A stretch of DNA of 64,000 nucleotides from Petrosia ficiformis. Taxonomy: Eukaryota; Porifera; Demospongiae; Haplosclerida; Petrosiidae. The notes under the pieces were generated by a model. It was not told where the DNA came from. It saw only the letters and a program-made list of their open reading frames with translations, and searched no databases. Of the stretch, positions 11,659-23,827 are shown piece after piece; the first letter of the stretch is position 1, and each line of letters begins with the position of its first letter. A program made the translations under genes and the position numbers. Location: assembly GCA_947044365.1 (NCBI GenBank), contig OX345639.1:2553001-2617000 (forward strand), given 5' to 3'.

Positions 11659-14600
11659 ATGGTTGATGAAGGAACCAGGAGAGAAGTGTGGAATGGAAAG
11701 ATACCTGTTTGTTTTATTGTTGATCAAGAAGAAGTAGGGACTACTAATATCCCACCAGAGCCTGTTTTTGTGAGTAATAAAGAGAGCCACATTTTAAAAT
11801 CTGCTGATGTGTAAATTATATTGTCACCCATTTGTCTTTTGTTAAATAAAATGTCATGTAACTCTTGTTTTATAATGAAATCTACATTAAATGTAAGTGC
11901 ATGTAGTGTGCATTATCAAGTATTTATTTTGTACATGATACTATCGATACTCATTCTCAAAATACAGTATTTATCAAAATTTTGAAATTTCTGGTATCAC
12001 ACATTACTATTGGGTAGTTCAAATATTTGTATAGGAATTATTTAGGAGGCGGCATTTTATGTAGTACATGTAAGAGGAAGTATTACAAATTTGGAGTGTC
12101 TAGCTACCATTACTTTATATTTAATGCTGCAATACTGGAAACATGTATCATTTCTGATCGTAGGGTTTAGGGTTTGGTAACAGTTCAATCCGTTTATCAG
12201 TATATAATTATGTACAAACCAAGTAATGTTTGTGTTGTAAGACCTCTTCAATAAAAGGTGATTTATCAATTCAAGTGACCTTTAAAGATTCCTTTATAGT
12301 GGTTAATATCACTACCCTATTTATCTTCTCTCACGGATATGTACTGTTATTTCATATACATATATGTATGTATGTGTATATAATGAATACAAACTTTTTG
12401 AGTTGACTCAAACTTTACATCTTCATCAAGCACACATTCATCAGACTAAAGTAATATTGAAATATTGATAATTAGAATGTCTACTGTACATACACATGTC
12501 CATTCTTACATTACAGATGTTATTGCCTCGTGTTAGTTACTTTCCATTTATTTATGATAAGTTGGAAAATGTATATGGTGGTATTGTTGGTAAATCAATC
12601 GAGGAGACGATTTGGTTATCCTTTGGCTCTACTCCTTTGAAATGGTGAGAATGATTATCATTATCTGTGGCCATAATAATTTAGCACATGGTATATAAAA
12701 ATTATAAAAATGTATACTTGTTTGGCTTTATTATCTCCTGGAATAGATTATTTCAGCATATAATTATCGTTATCATGTTTTGCTTTTATTAGTACTTACG
12801 AAGAAGTTAAAGATACTATTTTATTTGATTCTAAAAATGTGACCAACAATTCATGATTTCGTTATTGAGTTTGTGAAGCAGAGGTGATTCAATCATTACA
12901 CTTTTTAGATACTGAAAATGGCTGCTTTTAAATCATTGTAATTTACTTCCTTTCAGTCAACTGTTGCAAATGTGGTCACATATTCTTTTTATGTGCAGTC
13001 ATATTTATAATGTACACAACAATTATTTATTATTTATTTTAATTAAGGCACTATCCTGTCGGTGTATTGTATGATATTCATGGTAGATCATCAACCTTAC
13101 CCTGGGAAGTCATTGTACATTTTAAAGTAAGTAAACACATTAACACACGCCTGTGAACACAATTATTTAGTTACGAAACTACACTACCAATATATTAATG
13201 TGTAGATCAACTTCCTCTATGATACACATGCATATACATGTACCTAACAAACAGTTAATATAATATATATAATTGTAATTATAATTTAATTGTCAAAAGT
13301 AAGGAGTGGAGTGAGTACCATACAGTCCCATACAATGATGGTGATGATTCTGTGTAAGTACACTTAGTATGGCATTCATTTTTTAATTGCGGTAAGGTTA
13401 GCTTGAAACACTGTCACTAGTCAAGTACTGTAGCAGACAATTCCAGTGTGAATTCAATATGACCGTACTTTAATGCTATTTAAACATCTTCTGTTAGTTC
13501 TACGTCATTAAAATACTAAACTACTCAAGCTCATGATAAATATATATGTATTATACTAATGTAACTAATATACAGCCTTTGTCATTCAATTTCTAGAATT
13601 ATCCTGTTGATCAATTATTACTGTACGAGAGCAAAGCTCTTGAAACTCACTTTAAGTCAAAAATGAAAGAGGTCAGTGAATTATGGAATGTGCGTTGATC
13701 AGTCTATATATTGGTTATACACTGAGACAAACCGAGGGCCAAAGGCACAATGTAGTATAAACTGTACTGAGATGTATAACCATCTTCTACCATGAAACGC
13801 ATGTGAAATATGGTAACATGCAATGTTTTGTGTGTAGCAACACAACACATAATTATGTACTATGGTCTTTGTTGACTTTTTAGACTAGAAGCTCATGAAT
13901 AGTTCAATCTACATGTATTTCTTTCACAAGCGACAGAAAGAAAGTTAGATTCAACTAATGAACTAGCCTATTATTAATCACGTGATAGAATTCTGGTACC
14001 TCTTCCAGCAAGAGGTGCAAAACCAGCCCTATCCAGCCTCTCATCGGGCTTAGCATAGGAATGTCAAGCGTTTTAAATATTACTGCTGATCTACAGAGCT
14101 CATTACTGAAGACTCCAATCAATAGGAAGTATAAAATGTTTTTTTTTATCATAGGCTGTACTAATATTACTCTGAACTACTACTACATGTACAATCATTA
14201 TTTTTAAGCAATACAATTTACATACTCCACACAACATTTTAGCTTTGTTGCCTTTTTCGGTGGTGGAGCAAACATAACTCTATTCATCCACTAAAATAGA
14301 GTCATGTTTGTTTACAAGCTCCATATCTGAAGAAAGCCACAAAGCCAAAATGTTGCATGGAGCATTTTCTTTCAAAATAAAACTTTGGAACATGATCCAG
14401 TCACCCTAACTATAAGTCTTCTCTAGAGCAAGTTCATTGGTTAATTCAATCATGTGATAGCAAATAATTTTTTTAGGCTGATTGGCTGAAACATAAAGCT
14501 GAAGTAATTCAGCAAATGACTCCACAAGAGTTTAGCCGATTATGGCAAGGATTTTCACAAGGTGTTGTGTGTGTGTGGTGTGTGAGGTGTGCTTGTGTGT

Positions 14601-17107
14601 GCGTTTGTGTTTCATTATTATTTGAGTTTATGTGAGTATGCATGGGCTATTTATGTCCAACATTGCCATCAAAATCTCATGAATATCATTATGTGGTTCA
14701 TTTATGATAGGGTTAGGGTTCCCTTGTGGTTAGTGTTCACAAAGTGATTTTAGTCTTTGATGGCAATCTTGGACATCACTCACATGGGCATTTGTGATGT
14801 GTTTTTTTTTTTTCAACTATTACATGCATGCACTGCAAACAGTCACCTGTCCTTGTTGCCTTCCTGCAAATTACAAAGGATTTTGTTACTTGTTTAGAAG
14901 GTCTTCCATCCAACTATATGTAAATACGTTAGAAACCTGAGTTGTTTATATTCCGAATGTTGTACTATGAGAAGATGGGGGCGTTTCCCTGGAGACTACA
15001 CACTCTTGGTTTGCTACCTAGCATAGAATGATTTTTACATCAATGGCTTTGTTAAAAACTTTAGATCTTCTATCCAGCAAAGTACATCATGTATGTAAAC
15101 TTACTCTGGTTTCTTTTAGTAGTCAAATTTAGTTAACCATACCTTTTATCAATTTAATTTCTTGAGTTAAATATTCGTTGAAGCGATCTTCACTACACAA
15201 AAACTACAAACCTTTTGAGTCCACAAAAATTACCATCATATTGTAATGAATTCACTTGAAATACTATCCACAAAATCATCATTAACTTTTGTATTATAAT
15301 TAATATACAAATATCACAGGTAGTTATGATGAGTTTTGGTCTGTTAATCGGAAGATGATGTTGAATTCTAGAGGGGATATTGAGATATTCAAACATATTC
15401 CTTTCTGTATTTATAAGGTAATGAATCTAATGATTAAACTAGTGAAATTTTGCAAGCTTTTAATTTGTGACTATGGATAAGATGGGTAAGTCGCTTTGAA
15501 AACAATAATTTTGGTTAAATGCTTACCTATTATTCAGCCATTTTGTACAAGAATGAGAGATGCAGGAGGAGCTTTTCCTGGATATCAAAATGGCTGTTTA
15601 GTAAGCATTTATATATTTTGTATAATGTCACATTTATATACATGCAAGGTCACTCAGAGAACGTCTAAGGCTTGCCGCTTTTCTATTCCATACTGAGTCC
15701 ACGGTCACAAATTTAAAAAAAATTTTATACATACATATAAGCACATAAAGAAAAAAAAGAAAGTTTCCTTCACTGTTCTTTTCTACTCCTTAGGAAGGAA
15801 GTAAAGTTTATCAAAGATTAATACCTGGCGTGGGTAAGATTATGATATAATGTATTATATGTAGTTCCAGGAATTTGAAAATAGTGAGACATTACAAGAT
15901 ATTGTCCCAGTGCTTAAAATAATGTCCAGCAATTGGCCATTTTCTGATTTGTCCAGACAAAATTGCATTTAACTGGACAAATTGTCTGATTAGTTGCAAG
16001 AATAATACAAAAAAATAAGTACAGTAACCTTGCAGTGAGGTTAATTATTAGTCCAGAGCAGTCATGGCCTAGTGGATTACTTCTACATCTCATAAGCCAT
16101 AAGTGGGTATATACAGTGTGTGTTTGTGAGATGAGAGTAGGGCTGGGATGATTAATCAGTCGATATTGAAAATTCTTCTGATTATTGATTATAAGTCTTT
16201 GATATCGATTATGCTAATTCATTCAAGCATGCTTTAGTATATAGTGTACATATGGAAGCCTTTTTGATCATCACATGGGAGGTGTTTTCTGCATTAATTA
16301 CTTCCACTAATTTTAATTGATTTCAGAATCTCCCAGTCCTACTCATAAGTGGGAGGGGCTGGCTACACACTATTCACATTTGTTCTGTTATTCAGGTAGT
16401 ACTATAGGGGATTTATTACAGATGTATGTCAAAGATGAACAAGTTAATAGTGAGTTTGTATGTTGAAATATTCTAAAGTTACTTCTATTAGAGAGATGTG
16501 TTTTAAGTGTATATATGTGGCTTGGAATAATTACAGAACAGTATATAGCCCAAAGTAGACATTCCCTTTTTATATTGTCATTCAAACATGCAATAGTAAT
16601 GTTAGATATAAAATCAGCTTATCTGATTGGGTATATAGTGTCACCACTAGAGAGGGACCTGTTGACACTGGGATTTGCAAAATAACCGCGATAGGTAAAA
16701 GCAAAAAAAAATGAAAGATTTGTTGTTTCAGACACTAGAATCTTTGCATGCCTTTATGAGCCCCCAGTTCTGGTCTACATGTATACTATGAAGACTTTGT
16801 ACATTGCATGAGTATATCTACTATATATAAAGAATAATAATTTTTTTAAATTGAAAGAGGATATCAAAACCGATGAAAAAGCACAAAAACAAGTTTAGGA
16901 TGGTACCTTAGCAGTATAATTAGAGGACGGCATAATATTGTTTATAGTTTGTCGAGAATAGTACTTTATTTATGTGTCAATCTAGGTAAATATGAAGCTC
17001 TTGTTCAAGGAGTAGAGTTACCAGTGGAAACACCTCTTCAGTGGTTAAGTACTTATATGTGTAATCCAGATAACTTTATACATATTTGTATTGTATGTAA
17101 CACATAA
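11659..17107 (+). CDS. ATG5: Autophagy protein 5, E3-like partner of ATG12
   Basis: Ten exons: 11659-11769, 12517-12644, 13048-13126, 13597-13671, 14477-14561, 15320-15417, 15538-15600, 15794-15833, 16396-16449 and 16986-17107. All phases agree and give 284 residues (human 275). Recognisable ATG5 segments in order are REVWNGKIPVCF, LPRVSYF, LSFGSTPLKWHYPVGVLYD, STLPWEVIVHFK, HFKSKMKEADWLKHK, YDEFWSVNRKMM, IGDLLQMYV and VETPLQWLSTYMCNPDNF. The lysine that accepts ATG12 in human ATG5 (K130, in CMKEAD) falls at residue 130 here too (KMKEAD). The ATG12-ATG5-ATG16L complex directs LC3/ATG8 lipidation on the phagophore. The region encoded by exons 7-8 is the least conserved. The start is the first ATG after the bidirectional promoter and matches the family's N-terminus. 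Confidence 0.97.
13780..13910 (+). mobile_element. Decayed fragment of the retroelement also found at 32.6-33.7 kb
   Basis: The segment with cttctaccatgaaacgc and gcaacacaacacataatta parallels 33004-33155 inside the inserted retroelement, with many differences. It is an old intronic remnant in ATG5 intron 4. Confidence 0.5.
14250..14345. repeat. Inverted repeat in ATG5 intron 4
   Basis: aacataactctat and atagagtcatgtttgtt are imperfect complements around a short loop. Flanking words (gctttgttgcc, gaagaaagccacaaagc) extend the symmetry. Hairpin-type element remnant. Confidence 0.5.
14560..14620 (+). repeat. GT-rich tract at an ATG5 donor
   Basis: gtgtgtgtggtgtgtgaggtg follows the exon 5 donor immediately, so the donor is embedded in a simple repeat. 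Confidence 0.7.
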
Positions 17108-17367
17108 TACATTATCTGCTGTTGATTACTTTTTGTGTTGTTTTTGTACAAATAAATAATGATTGTTTTTATTTTTTACTTGTAGCTACAAAATTTTTTA
17201 TAAAATAAATTTCGTACTGAAATTAGAACTGATATAATTATATGTATATACGTCAGAGCACACAAAAGGTTCAACAAAATATCTACAAAAACAATCATGT
17301 TGATGTTACTGTATCACAATGTTTAATACTATTATACTAGCTATATGAATGAACACAGTCAAAGTTG
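17108..17367. other. Convergent spacer between ATG5 and the beta-helix gene
   Basis: 260 bp, AT-rich. AATAAA-like words (aataaataatg near 17150) can serve ATG5. Nothing else recognised. Confidence 0.5.
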
Positions 17368-20300
17368 CTAATTTGAATATGTTGACAACTCTACAGTTAA
17401 TTCATGTGGCTGTTCACATTGAATATCTGATGCACTGTAATCTGTTTGCCTGAGTGTACTACCATACTGTCGGTTTTGTTCATCTGTGTTTGTGTATATA
17501 CAATATGGGGTTTCCTGTTCATCTTTTTCTTCATCTGTATCTGTAATATTCAGGCTCTGGTAAGCCTCGGGTTGCAAAATACGATCTGGAGCCGAAAAAA
17601 GAGAGCTTGAACGCTTTTCTCTTACCTGTGGGAAATTCTCCACAGGTACGTCATCATACTTCTCAAAGTCATAACATTTTCCTCTAAATATTTTGGTATT
17701 TTTGAATAATCGCCATCCCACATAACTAATTATGTACAAAAGAGGAAGAAATCCGAGTAAGTATGTTAAACCAATAATGCCAGCTAACATTCCACCAGAC
17801 ACACCACTTAGAGCTAGAAAAAAAGCTACAATGAATAAAAATGTTGTTACAATCAAGATAGCAAAGTGAAACGTGTCCAATTTGTTATAGAATGCAATCC
17901 TGTAAGGTTGGCCAGCAGCAAAAGCAAATATTGCTATGATGTATACAAACAAAGGCAATACAATCATTACAAATACTATTGCTGACACAGTTTCTGGTGC
18001 AAATAAGAGTATGCGAAGTATGAAATACATACCAGCAAAGTATCTTCGATCTTTAGTTCCATTTCTTCCATCTGTGAAACCAGATTGGAAAATCTCTACA
18101 AATGCTATAAGAGCATGTGTTCGAAGATGAAGTTTTTCCAGTAACTTTTGGAACCATTTGAATTGATAACATGTTAATAGTATTGGTGGTGCAATTACAA
18201 TTGTCATAAATGTGACAATTGCTAAGATGCCAAATGGTAAATGAACTCCTTGGAACATTTTTATGGTAGCATCATAATAGAACACAGTCTCCAATATATT
18301 TCCATTGATATCATACACAAATACATATCGGAACATTCTAAAGTTAGCACCTAAAATCTTTGTATAGGAAAGCACGAAAAATGTAGCAAAAGCATCAATT
18401 AGAGATGTTCTAGGTTCAAATTTTGTTTTGAATTTGCTCATACAGTATTTAAAAGGTTTCCAGATCCACACAAGAATTAAGCAGTTTCTATCATAGAGTG
18501 TGATCAATAAATATGTGAATAAGACAAGAAGCAAGGGATAAAAAGCTGCAATATAAGAAAAGAATATGACATATACAGTACTTAGTTGTTCTTGGAGACA
18601 TATTGGTGGTATAAGGGCACGAAAAATATCTAGATTCCAAATCCCATACAATGTAATGTAGATTGTACTCATTGCCTGTCCCACTGTGTCCCCAAATGCT
18701 ATTTTTGAAATGAAGTTAGAAAAGATATATGCATCACTGACGGATGTTATTTGACTAAAGAACAAAAATGCATTAGAAGCTGGCGATACAATCCCGAGAT
18801 TAAAAATTGTAATAAGAACGAATATAATAGTGATAGGCAAGTATTGAGCCAATAGATATAAAAGCCAGTTGTACTTTGTACCATTGCACTTGACACACTC
18901 TAAACTATATGAATATACTGCTAAGCCATATCCAGCTTTACATACACCACAAAGTACTCCCTTTCTGTTCATACGTCCACAAATACTCTCTTCAACTTCT
19001 GAAGGGTTAGTAGGTAAGGCTATTGTGGATGACTGAGTAGCATAACTGACTAGGAATGGACATACTCCAGCAACCAATAAACTGGTTTCATTGTTATCAT
19101 AATTTGACATACACTGAAATACAATAAGTTGTGAAGTTAGAGTATTATTATTGCATTCAATGGCTCCACTAAAAAAAGCATTTTTGGAACATACACAAAT
19201 ATTACCTTCAGTTTGGTTGGTATTCTGGGAGGTAGGTAAAAATCCAGGTGGACATGATCTTGTATTCATTGATATAGTCAATTCCACAAATGGAGGTTCG
19301 TTTGTTTGAAGAGTTAGATAACTTACAGAGTTTGGATGGGCATATATCTTGATATCATTGTTTGAAATAATCCCTGAAATAGGATCAATAATAGCCTCTC
19401 CTTTATCCACCACTGCTCTCAGAGATATGTCATTTGTAATGTTGTGTCCAAAGAAGTCTGTTACAACTATTGGAAGAGATGTCTGTACACCTGAATAAAT
19501 TTTAAATGTATCTGACGTGTTAGGAGAAATGTTAATCAATGAAGGTACAGATTCAATTTCATCAGTGCAATTACCTGGGGAAAAGGACCATCCTTGTTGA
19601 CAAAATATGTTCAAATCTATATCACATTTCTGTTGGCACATTATCATACAAGAACTGATGGCATTGGTATAAATAGAATTTATTTTCTCTCTTGCTTGGT
19701 TGCCTTCGAACGATATGTTAAAGGATGGTTTTGCCCTTTCATTTATATACTGTATAAAACATCTTTGTGGTATTTGGTGAAATACATACCCTGTATGATA
19801 TATAGCACCTCCTAAACCAGAAGCACTGTTGTACAGAAACTGTATAGATGTGTTATCACTAATCAGTATTGAAGATTGTCCATACAGAGCAATAGCTCCT
19901 CCGTAATAGCCTGTGTTACCACTAAAGGTCATGTGAGTATTAGACATTATTTGCAAGTTTGTTTCAGTAAGTACAACTGCCGTTCCGGCATTGTTGTTTA
20001 TGAACATCATTCCATTAAATTCTACTCGAAGATTTTGAATAAAGAAAGCACCTACTCCAGAATTTCCATCATCATTTGTAACAAAATTATTCATAAATTT
20101 GCATGTATTAAAAGTCACTCGATGAACAAATCCTTCTCTATCTGATTCCAATGAAGTAATTGCTATAGCAGCACCTGTATTGGCTTCATTACTACTAAAT
20201 GTACAGTTCAACAATGATAGGACTGGTGTTAAGTCCATATTCATTACTCTCACATGCTCTATTAGGAAATATACTCCAGCTCCAGTGATAGCTTTGTTAC

Positions 20301-21291
20301 TACTAAAGCTACTGTTGTTTAGATTAACACTATTATCTGTTGACATACTAAGATGTAATTGGCTGTAATACACTGCAATACCTCCTCCACCACCTATCAT
20401 GTATGAAGTATTTGTCTTTGGTACAAGAATGTCTGATGCATGATTTCTTGAAAATTCGCAACCGTTAGTTACAAGCTTACTGTTTGATGTTTCAATGTCA
20501 AACTCAACATATAGTGCCCCTCCAGTAGTAGCTGTATTATTTTCAAATACACATTGTTGAAAGCTAACGCTACTGTATGCAGAGTTCTGAAATATAACTG
20601 AAACTGCTCCACCTCTTGTAATAGGAAAGTTGTTTAGGAAAATACAATTTGTAATTTGTACATGTGTGCTATTTTCAGTGATCATAATTGAAACACCTCC
20701 CGATCTATCAACAGATGATGTAGCACTAAACTGACTATTTAGTATACTAATAGTTCCTTTACAGCCATAAAGAACTGTTCCAGTTCCAATGCTGTTTATG
20801 AGATTCACATTAGTCAGTGCCACATTGAAACTACCAATGAAGGCAAGTGCTGCTGTTTGTGATGGGCAAATGTCATCTATAGCATATCCACAATTACTAA
20901 ATGCAATATTCTTCACCAAAATATTCTCACTTCTCATGAAAACTAGACCACTATTCAACGAACAGTTTATTGTCACATTTGATTCATTCCCCAACAAAGC
21001 AAAGTCAGATAGATTTTGAAATACATAACTTTCATTAAGATTATACACTCCTGTATTAATAGATACCAATGTTGAGTTTTGTGTTTTAGCTCCTTGTAAA
21101 GCATACATTACTGTCAAACATGGAGTATATTGTGAGGTTGAGTTCCAACACAAGGGCAGATCTTCACCTGTGATACTGTCTACATGAATTACTTGATTAT
21201 AAACTTCACTTGTATTCAACAGTGTCAGTTCATTTCCAAAAAAGAAGAAAATCAAGAAGACCAGCTTTAACACCATAGTAATACAATACAT
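17368..21291 (-). CDS. Large intronless beta-helix and multi-pass membrane protein, orphan receptor-like
   Basis: One exon of 1307 codons starts at ATG 21291 and carries a hydrophobic signal peptide (LKLVFLIFFFFGNE). Residues from about 60 to 480 are rungs of a right-handed parallel beta-helix of pectin-lyase type, with repeated N-x-x-F/C-x-x-N-x-A-x-x-G-G-A motifs (FENNTATTGGALYVEF, FSGNTGYYGGAIALYG) and many N-glycosylation sequons. A spacer with Cys-rich pieces follows (CPPGFLP, CICGRM-like, GVLCGVCKAGYGLAVY). About eight hydrophobic segments then start near residue 830 (QYLPITIIFVLITIF, YPLLLVLFTYLLITL, LPLLYIISYVGW). The tail of about 90 residues is probably cytoplasmic and carries YCIY and several other tyrosines. 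This architecture recurs in sponge genomes, but its function is not known to me. A sensor or adhesion receptor is an inference. The lack of introns in a gene this long stands out against its neighbours. Confidence 0.85.
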   Translation of the reverse strand: MYCITMVLKLVFLIFFFFGNELTLLNTSEVYNQVIHVDSITGEDLPLCWNSTSQYTPCLTVMYALQGAKTQNSTLVSINTGVYNLNESYVFQNLSDFALLGNESNVTINCSLNSGLVFMRSENILVKNIAFSNCGYAIDDICPSQTAALAFIGSFNVALTNVNLINSIGTGTVLYGCKGTISILNSQFSATSSVDRSGGVSIMITENSTHVQITNCIFLNNFPITRGGAVSVIFQNSAYSSVSFQQCVFENNTATTGGALYVEFDIETSNSKLVTNGCEFSRNHASDILVPKTNTSYMIGGGGGIAVYYSQLHLSMSTDNSVNLNNSSFSSNKAITGAGVYFLIEHVRVMNMDLTPVLSLLNCTFSSNEANTGAAIAITSLESDREGFVHRVTFNTCKFMNNFVTNDDGNSGVGAFFIQNLRVEFNGMMFINNNAGTAVVLTETNLQIMSNTHMTFSGNTGYYGGAIALYGQSSILISDNTSIQFLYNSASGLGGAIYHTGYVFHQIPQRCFIQYINERAKPSFNISFEGNQAREKINSIYTNAISSCMIMCQQKCDIDLNIFCQQGWSFSPGNCTDEIESVPSLINISPNTSDTFKIYSGVQTSLPIVVTDFFGHNITNDISLRAVVDKGEAIIDPISGIISNNDIKIYAHPNSVSYLTLQTNEPPFVELTISMNTRSCPPGFLPTSQNTNQTEGNICVCSKNAFFSGAIECNNNTLTSQLIVFQCMSNYDNNETSLLVAGVCPFLVSYATQSSTIALPTNPSEVEESICGRMNRKGVLCGVCKAGYGLAVYSYSLECVKCNGTKYNWLLYLLAQYLPITIIFVLITIFNLGIVSPASNAFLFFSQITSVSDAYIFSNFISKIAFGDTVGQAMSTIYITLYGIWNLDIFRALIPPICLQEQLSTVYVIFFSYIAAFYPLLLVLFTYLLITLYDRNCLILVWIWKPFKYCMSKFKTKFEPRTSLIDAFATFFVLSYTKILGANFRMFRYVFVYDINGNILETVFYYDATIKMFQGVHLPFGILAIVTFMTIVIAPPILLTCYQFKWFQKLLEKLHLRTHALIAFVEIFQSGFTDGRNGTKDRRYFAGMYFILRILLFAPETVSAIVFVMIVLPLFVYIIAIFAFAAGQPYRIAFYNKLDTFHFAILIVTTFLFIVAFFLALSGVSGGMLAGIIGLTYLLGFLPLLYIISYVGWRLFKNTKIFRGKCYDFEKYDDVPVENFPQVREKRSSSLFSAPDRILQPEAYQSLNITDTDEEKDEQETPYCIYTNTDEQNRQYGSTLRQTDYSASDIQCEQPHELTVELSTYSN

Positions 21292-21552
21292 ACCTGTCAG
21301 CAAGTTGTTGAGTTAAACAGAAGATCAAATTCTTACCTTCAGTATAATATATATATACTATACTATACTATAGTACTTGTATATATATAGTAGCACTACT
21401 ATGTCAACATCACATGCACTTATCATGACATGCAATTTCAAGTGAATCAATCCAGAGATAAAAATATAATATTATAATAATTAAATACAAGAAGTATCAC
21501 AAATCAATATTTTGTACAGAACACAAAACATAAAGTAATTTTGAAACAATTT
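21292..21552. other. Spacer between the beta-helix gene and WASHC3
   Basis: 261 bp, holding the probable promoter of the beta-helix gene. Palindromic tatatatactatactatac words lie at 21346-21390. No gene seen. Confidence 0.5.
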
Positions 21553-23795
21553 TTAGTCTGAAAATTCATCTTCTGATTCACTAGATACAGATGACCCACC
21601 ACTGGAATCTGAGTCATTTGAGGAGCTCTTGTCTGTTCCCATTTCAACACCACCAGAACCACCTCCTGATGGAGCCGGAGCATCTTCATCTCTGAAGAAG
21701 AGAATAGAAAGATCAAAGAAGAATGGATAGAGTCAAATAACTTACTCCAGTAAATCAGGATCCAAACCTCTTCTCTTCATTTCCATTGCAATTTGTAGAG
21801 GATTAACTCCCTTTAAAAAAAAAACAGATAATAATATTACAACCCTGTTTAATAATCTTTTGTTTTAGTAACTCTCTACACATATGCACTGATGTACCCC
21901 TTTTTATGGCTCACAGGGCAATCTGCTTTTTACAGAGTTTAAATGTTTGTCATATACATGTTGTATACATAGTCAAGATGTTACATTATTCAGCAGGCTC
22001 AATCAATTAATGGGTGCAGTGAACATGTGCATGAGCCAATTGACTTATTGGAATGATAAAATGTCATGCTGTTATTCACATGTAGCAGGATAAGAACCAT
22101 TAAAAATTAAGAAGATGTAATAAAATATAACTATATGTCATAGTCACATTAGTAGAATCGTCTCTGAATAATGATCATTATGAAGCAATTACAGGGAAAC
22201 TCCATAATTATAATAATTATCTTATCAAGTTTTTACAACAGGTCAGTTAATAGAAAGTGATACCTCTATTATATAATAATGTACAATAATATTATGTTAG
22301 GTTCTTTTGATGTTTGTATAAAAACAGTCACATAATCTATAGAGTTATTGCTATGGTAACGGTATTATAATATAGTCGAGTGTACAAACAAATAGTATTG
22401 GGGTTTTGAAATTGAAACTAATACTGTTAGCATTTATAAGAGTATGATGATCACAATCATATGATCATAGTAAGTCTATGAGTGCTTGTATTTCACTATA
22501 GGATACTGTCCGACATACAACGTGTACCATTTAGAATAATAGTACTCTAACTAATACATAAATATATTGTTAAAATAAAATATGATATTCGTCGTGTTTG
22601 AACATATTAAAAACTAGTTAATAAAAATATGACATTTTCAAGATTAAAAAGCTGTAATAACTAAATTACTGATTATAAAGCTATTTGGTCCTCCATTATA
22701 ATTATATATCCCTTAAAAATGATTGAATGGGAAATAAAGAGAAAGGGACAGAATTTACAATGATATTTGACGATATCTATAATTTATAGAGCAATTCACA
22801 GACAAATGAGATGATGAACAAATAATAAAGATCAATCCTTATGAATATTAGCAAAATCAATGTATATTTAGGACCAGGAGGTTGGTGTCATGAAGACATG
22901 AATAATAATTTATTAAAATATGTCCATATTCACTTAATGTACATGTATTGTATAATTATTGTACACTGTACTGTATTGCATAAATATTGTACTAGTGTAC
23001 ATAATACTGTACTAGTGTACATGTATTGCATAAATATTGTACTAGTGTACATAATACTGTACTAGTGTACATGTATTGTATAAATATTGTACTAGTGTAC
23101 ATAATACTGTACTAGTGTACATGTATTGTATAAAATTTAATATTGTACTAGTGTACATAATACTGTACTAGTGTACATGTACTGTATAAATATTGTACTA
23201 GTGTACATAATATTGTACTAGTGTACATGTCATTCGAATATTACAATAATGTACATATATCTAAATAGACTTACAAGTCTTTTCATTTTGAAGAATTGTT
23301 TATAAGTAGGATGATCTTTAATCTTCATTACTATATAAAATAATTAGTGAATTGTAAAAAAAAACTATCATTTATAGTTCTGAGATTACACTAAACATTT
23401 ATATGGCCCATAAGACCATCCCTTGATGGGATTATAATATAATAACATATATTATGTTAGTGTCACATATGCATTTTATATGTAGTTAAAAGAAGTTGCA
23501 TCATTCCTGGAGGGGCTCAGTTAATTAATAGGTGAAGCGTACAAAGTATACTTGCAGTAAGAAAGCAATACTTTTAAAAGGGACACCAAAAAGGATAATT
23601 ATCAAAAGATCTTAACAAATATATTATTGGATTTCTGACATATTAGACAATCTTCTCAACGAAAAAGGAATAATGAAGATTAATCATAAAGATAATTCTC
23701 CATGTATTACCATTTTGTTGTTGAGTTTCTTCTTGTGGTTGAGGAGGTGGTACAGGGCCTTCACTAGGAGGTGGAGGAGGACCACTAGAAGATGT

Positions 23796-23827
<32 letters not shown>

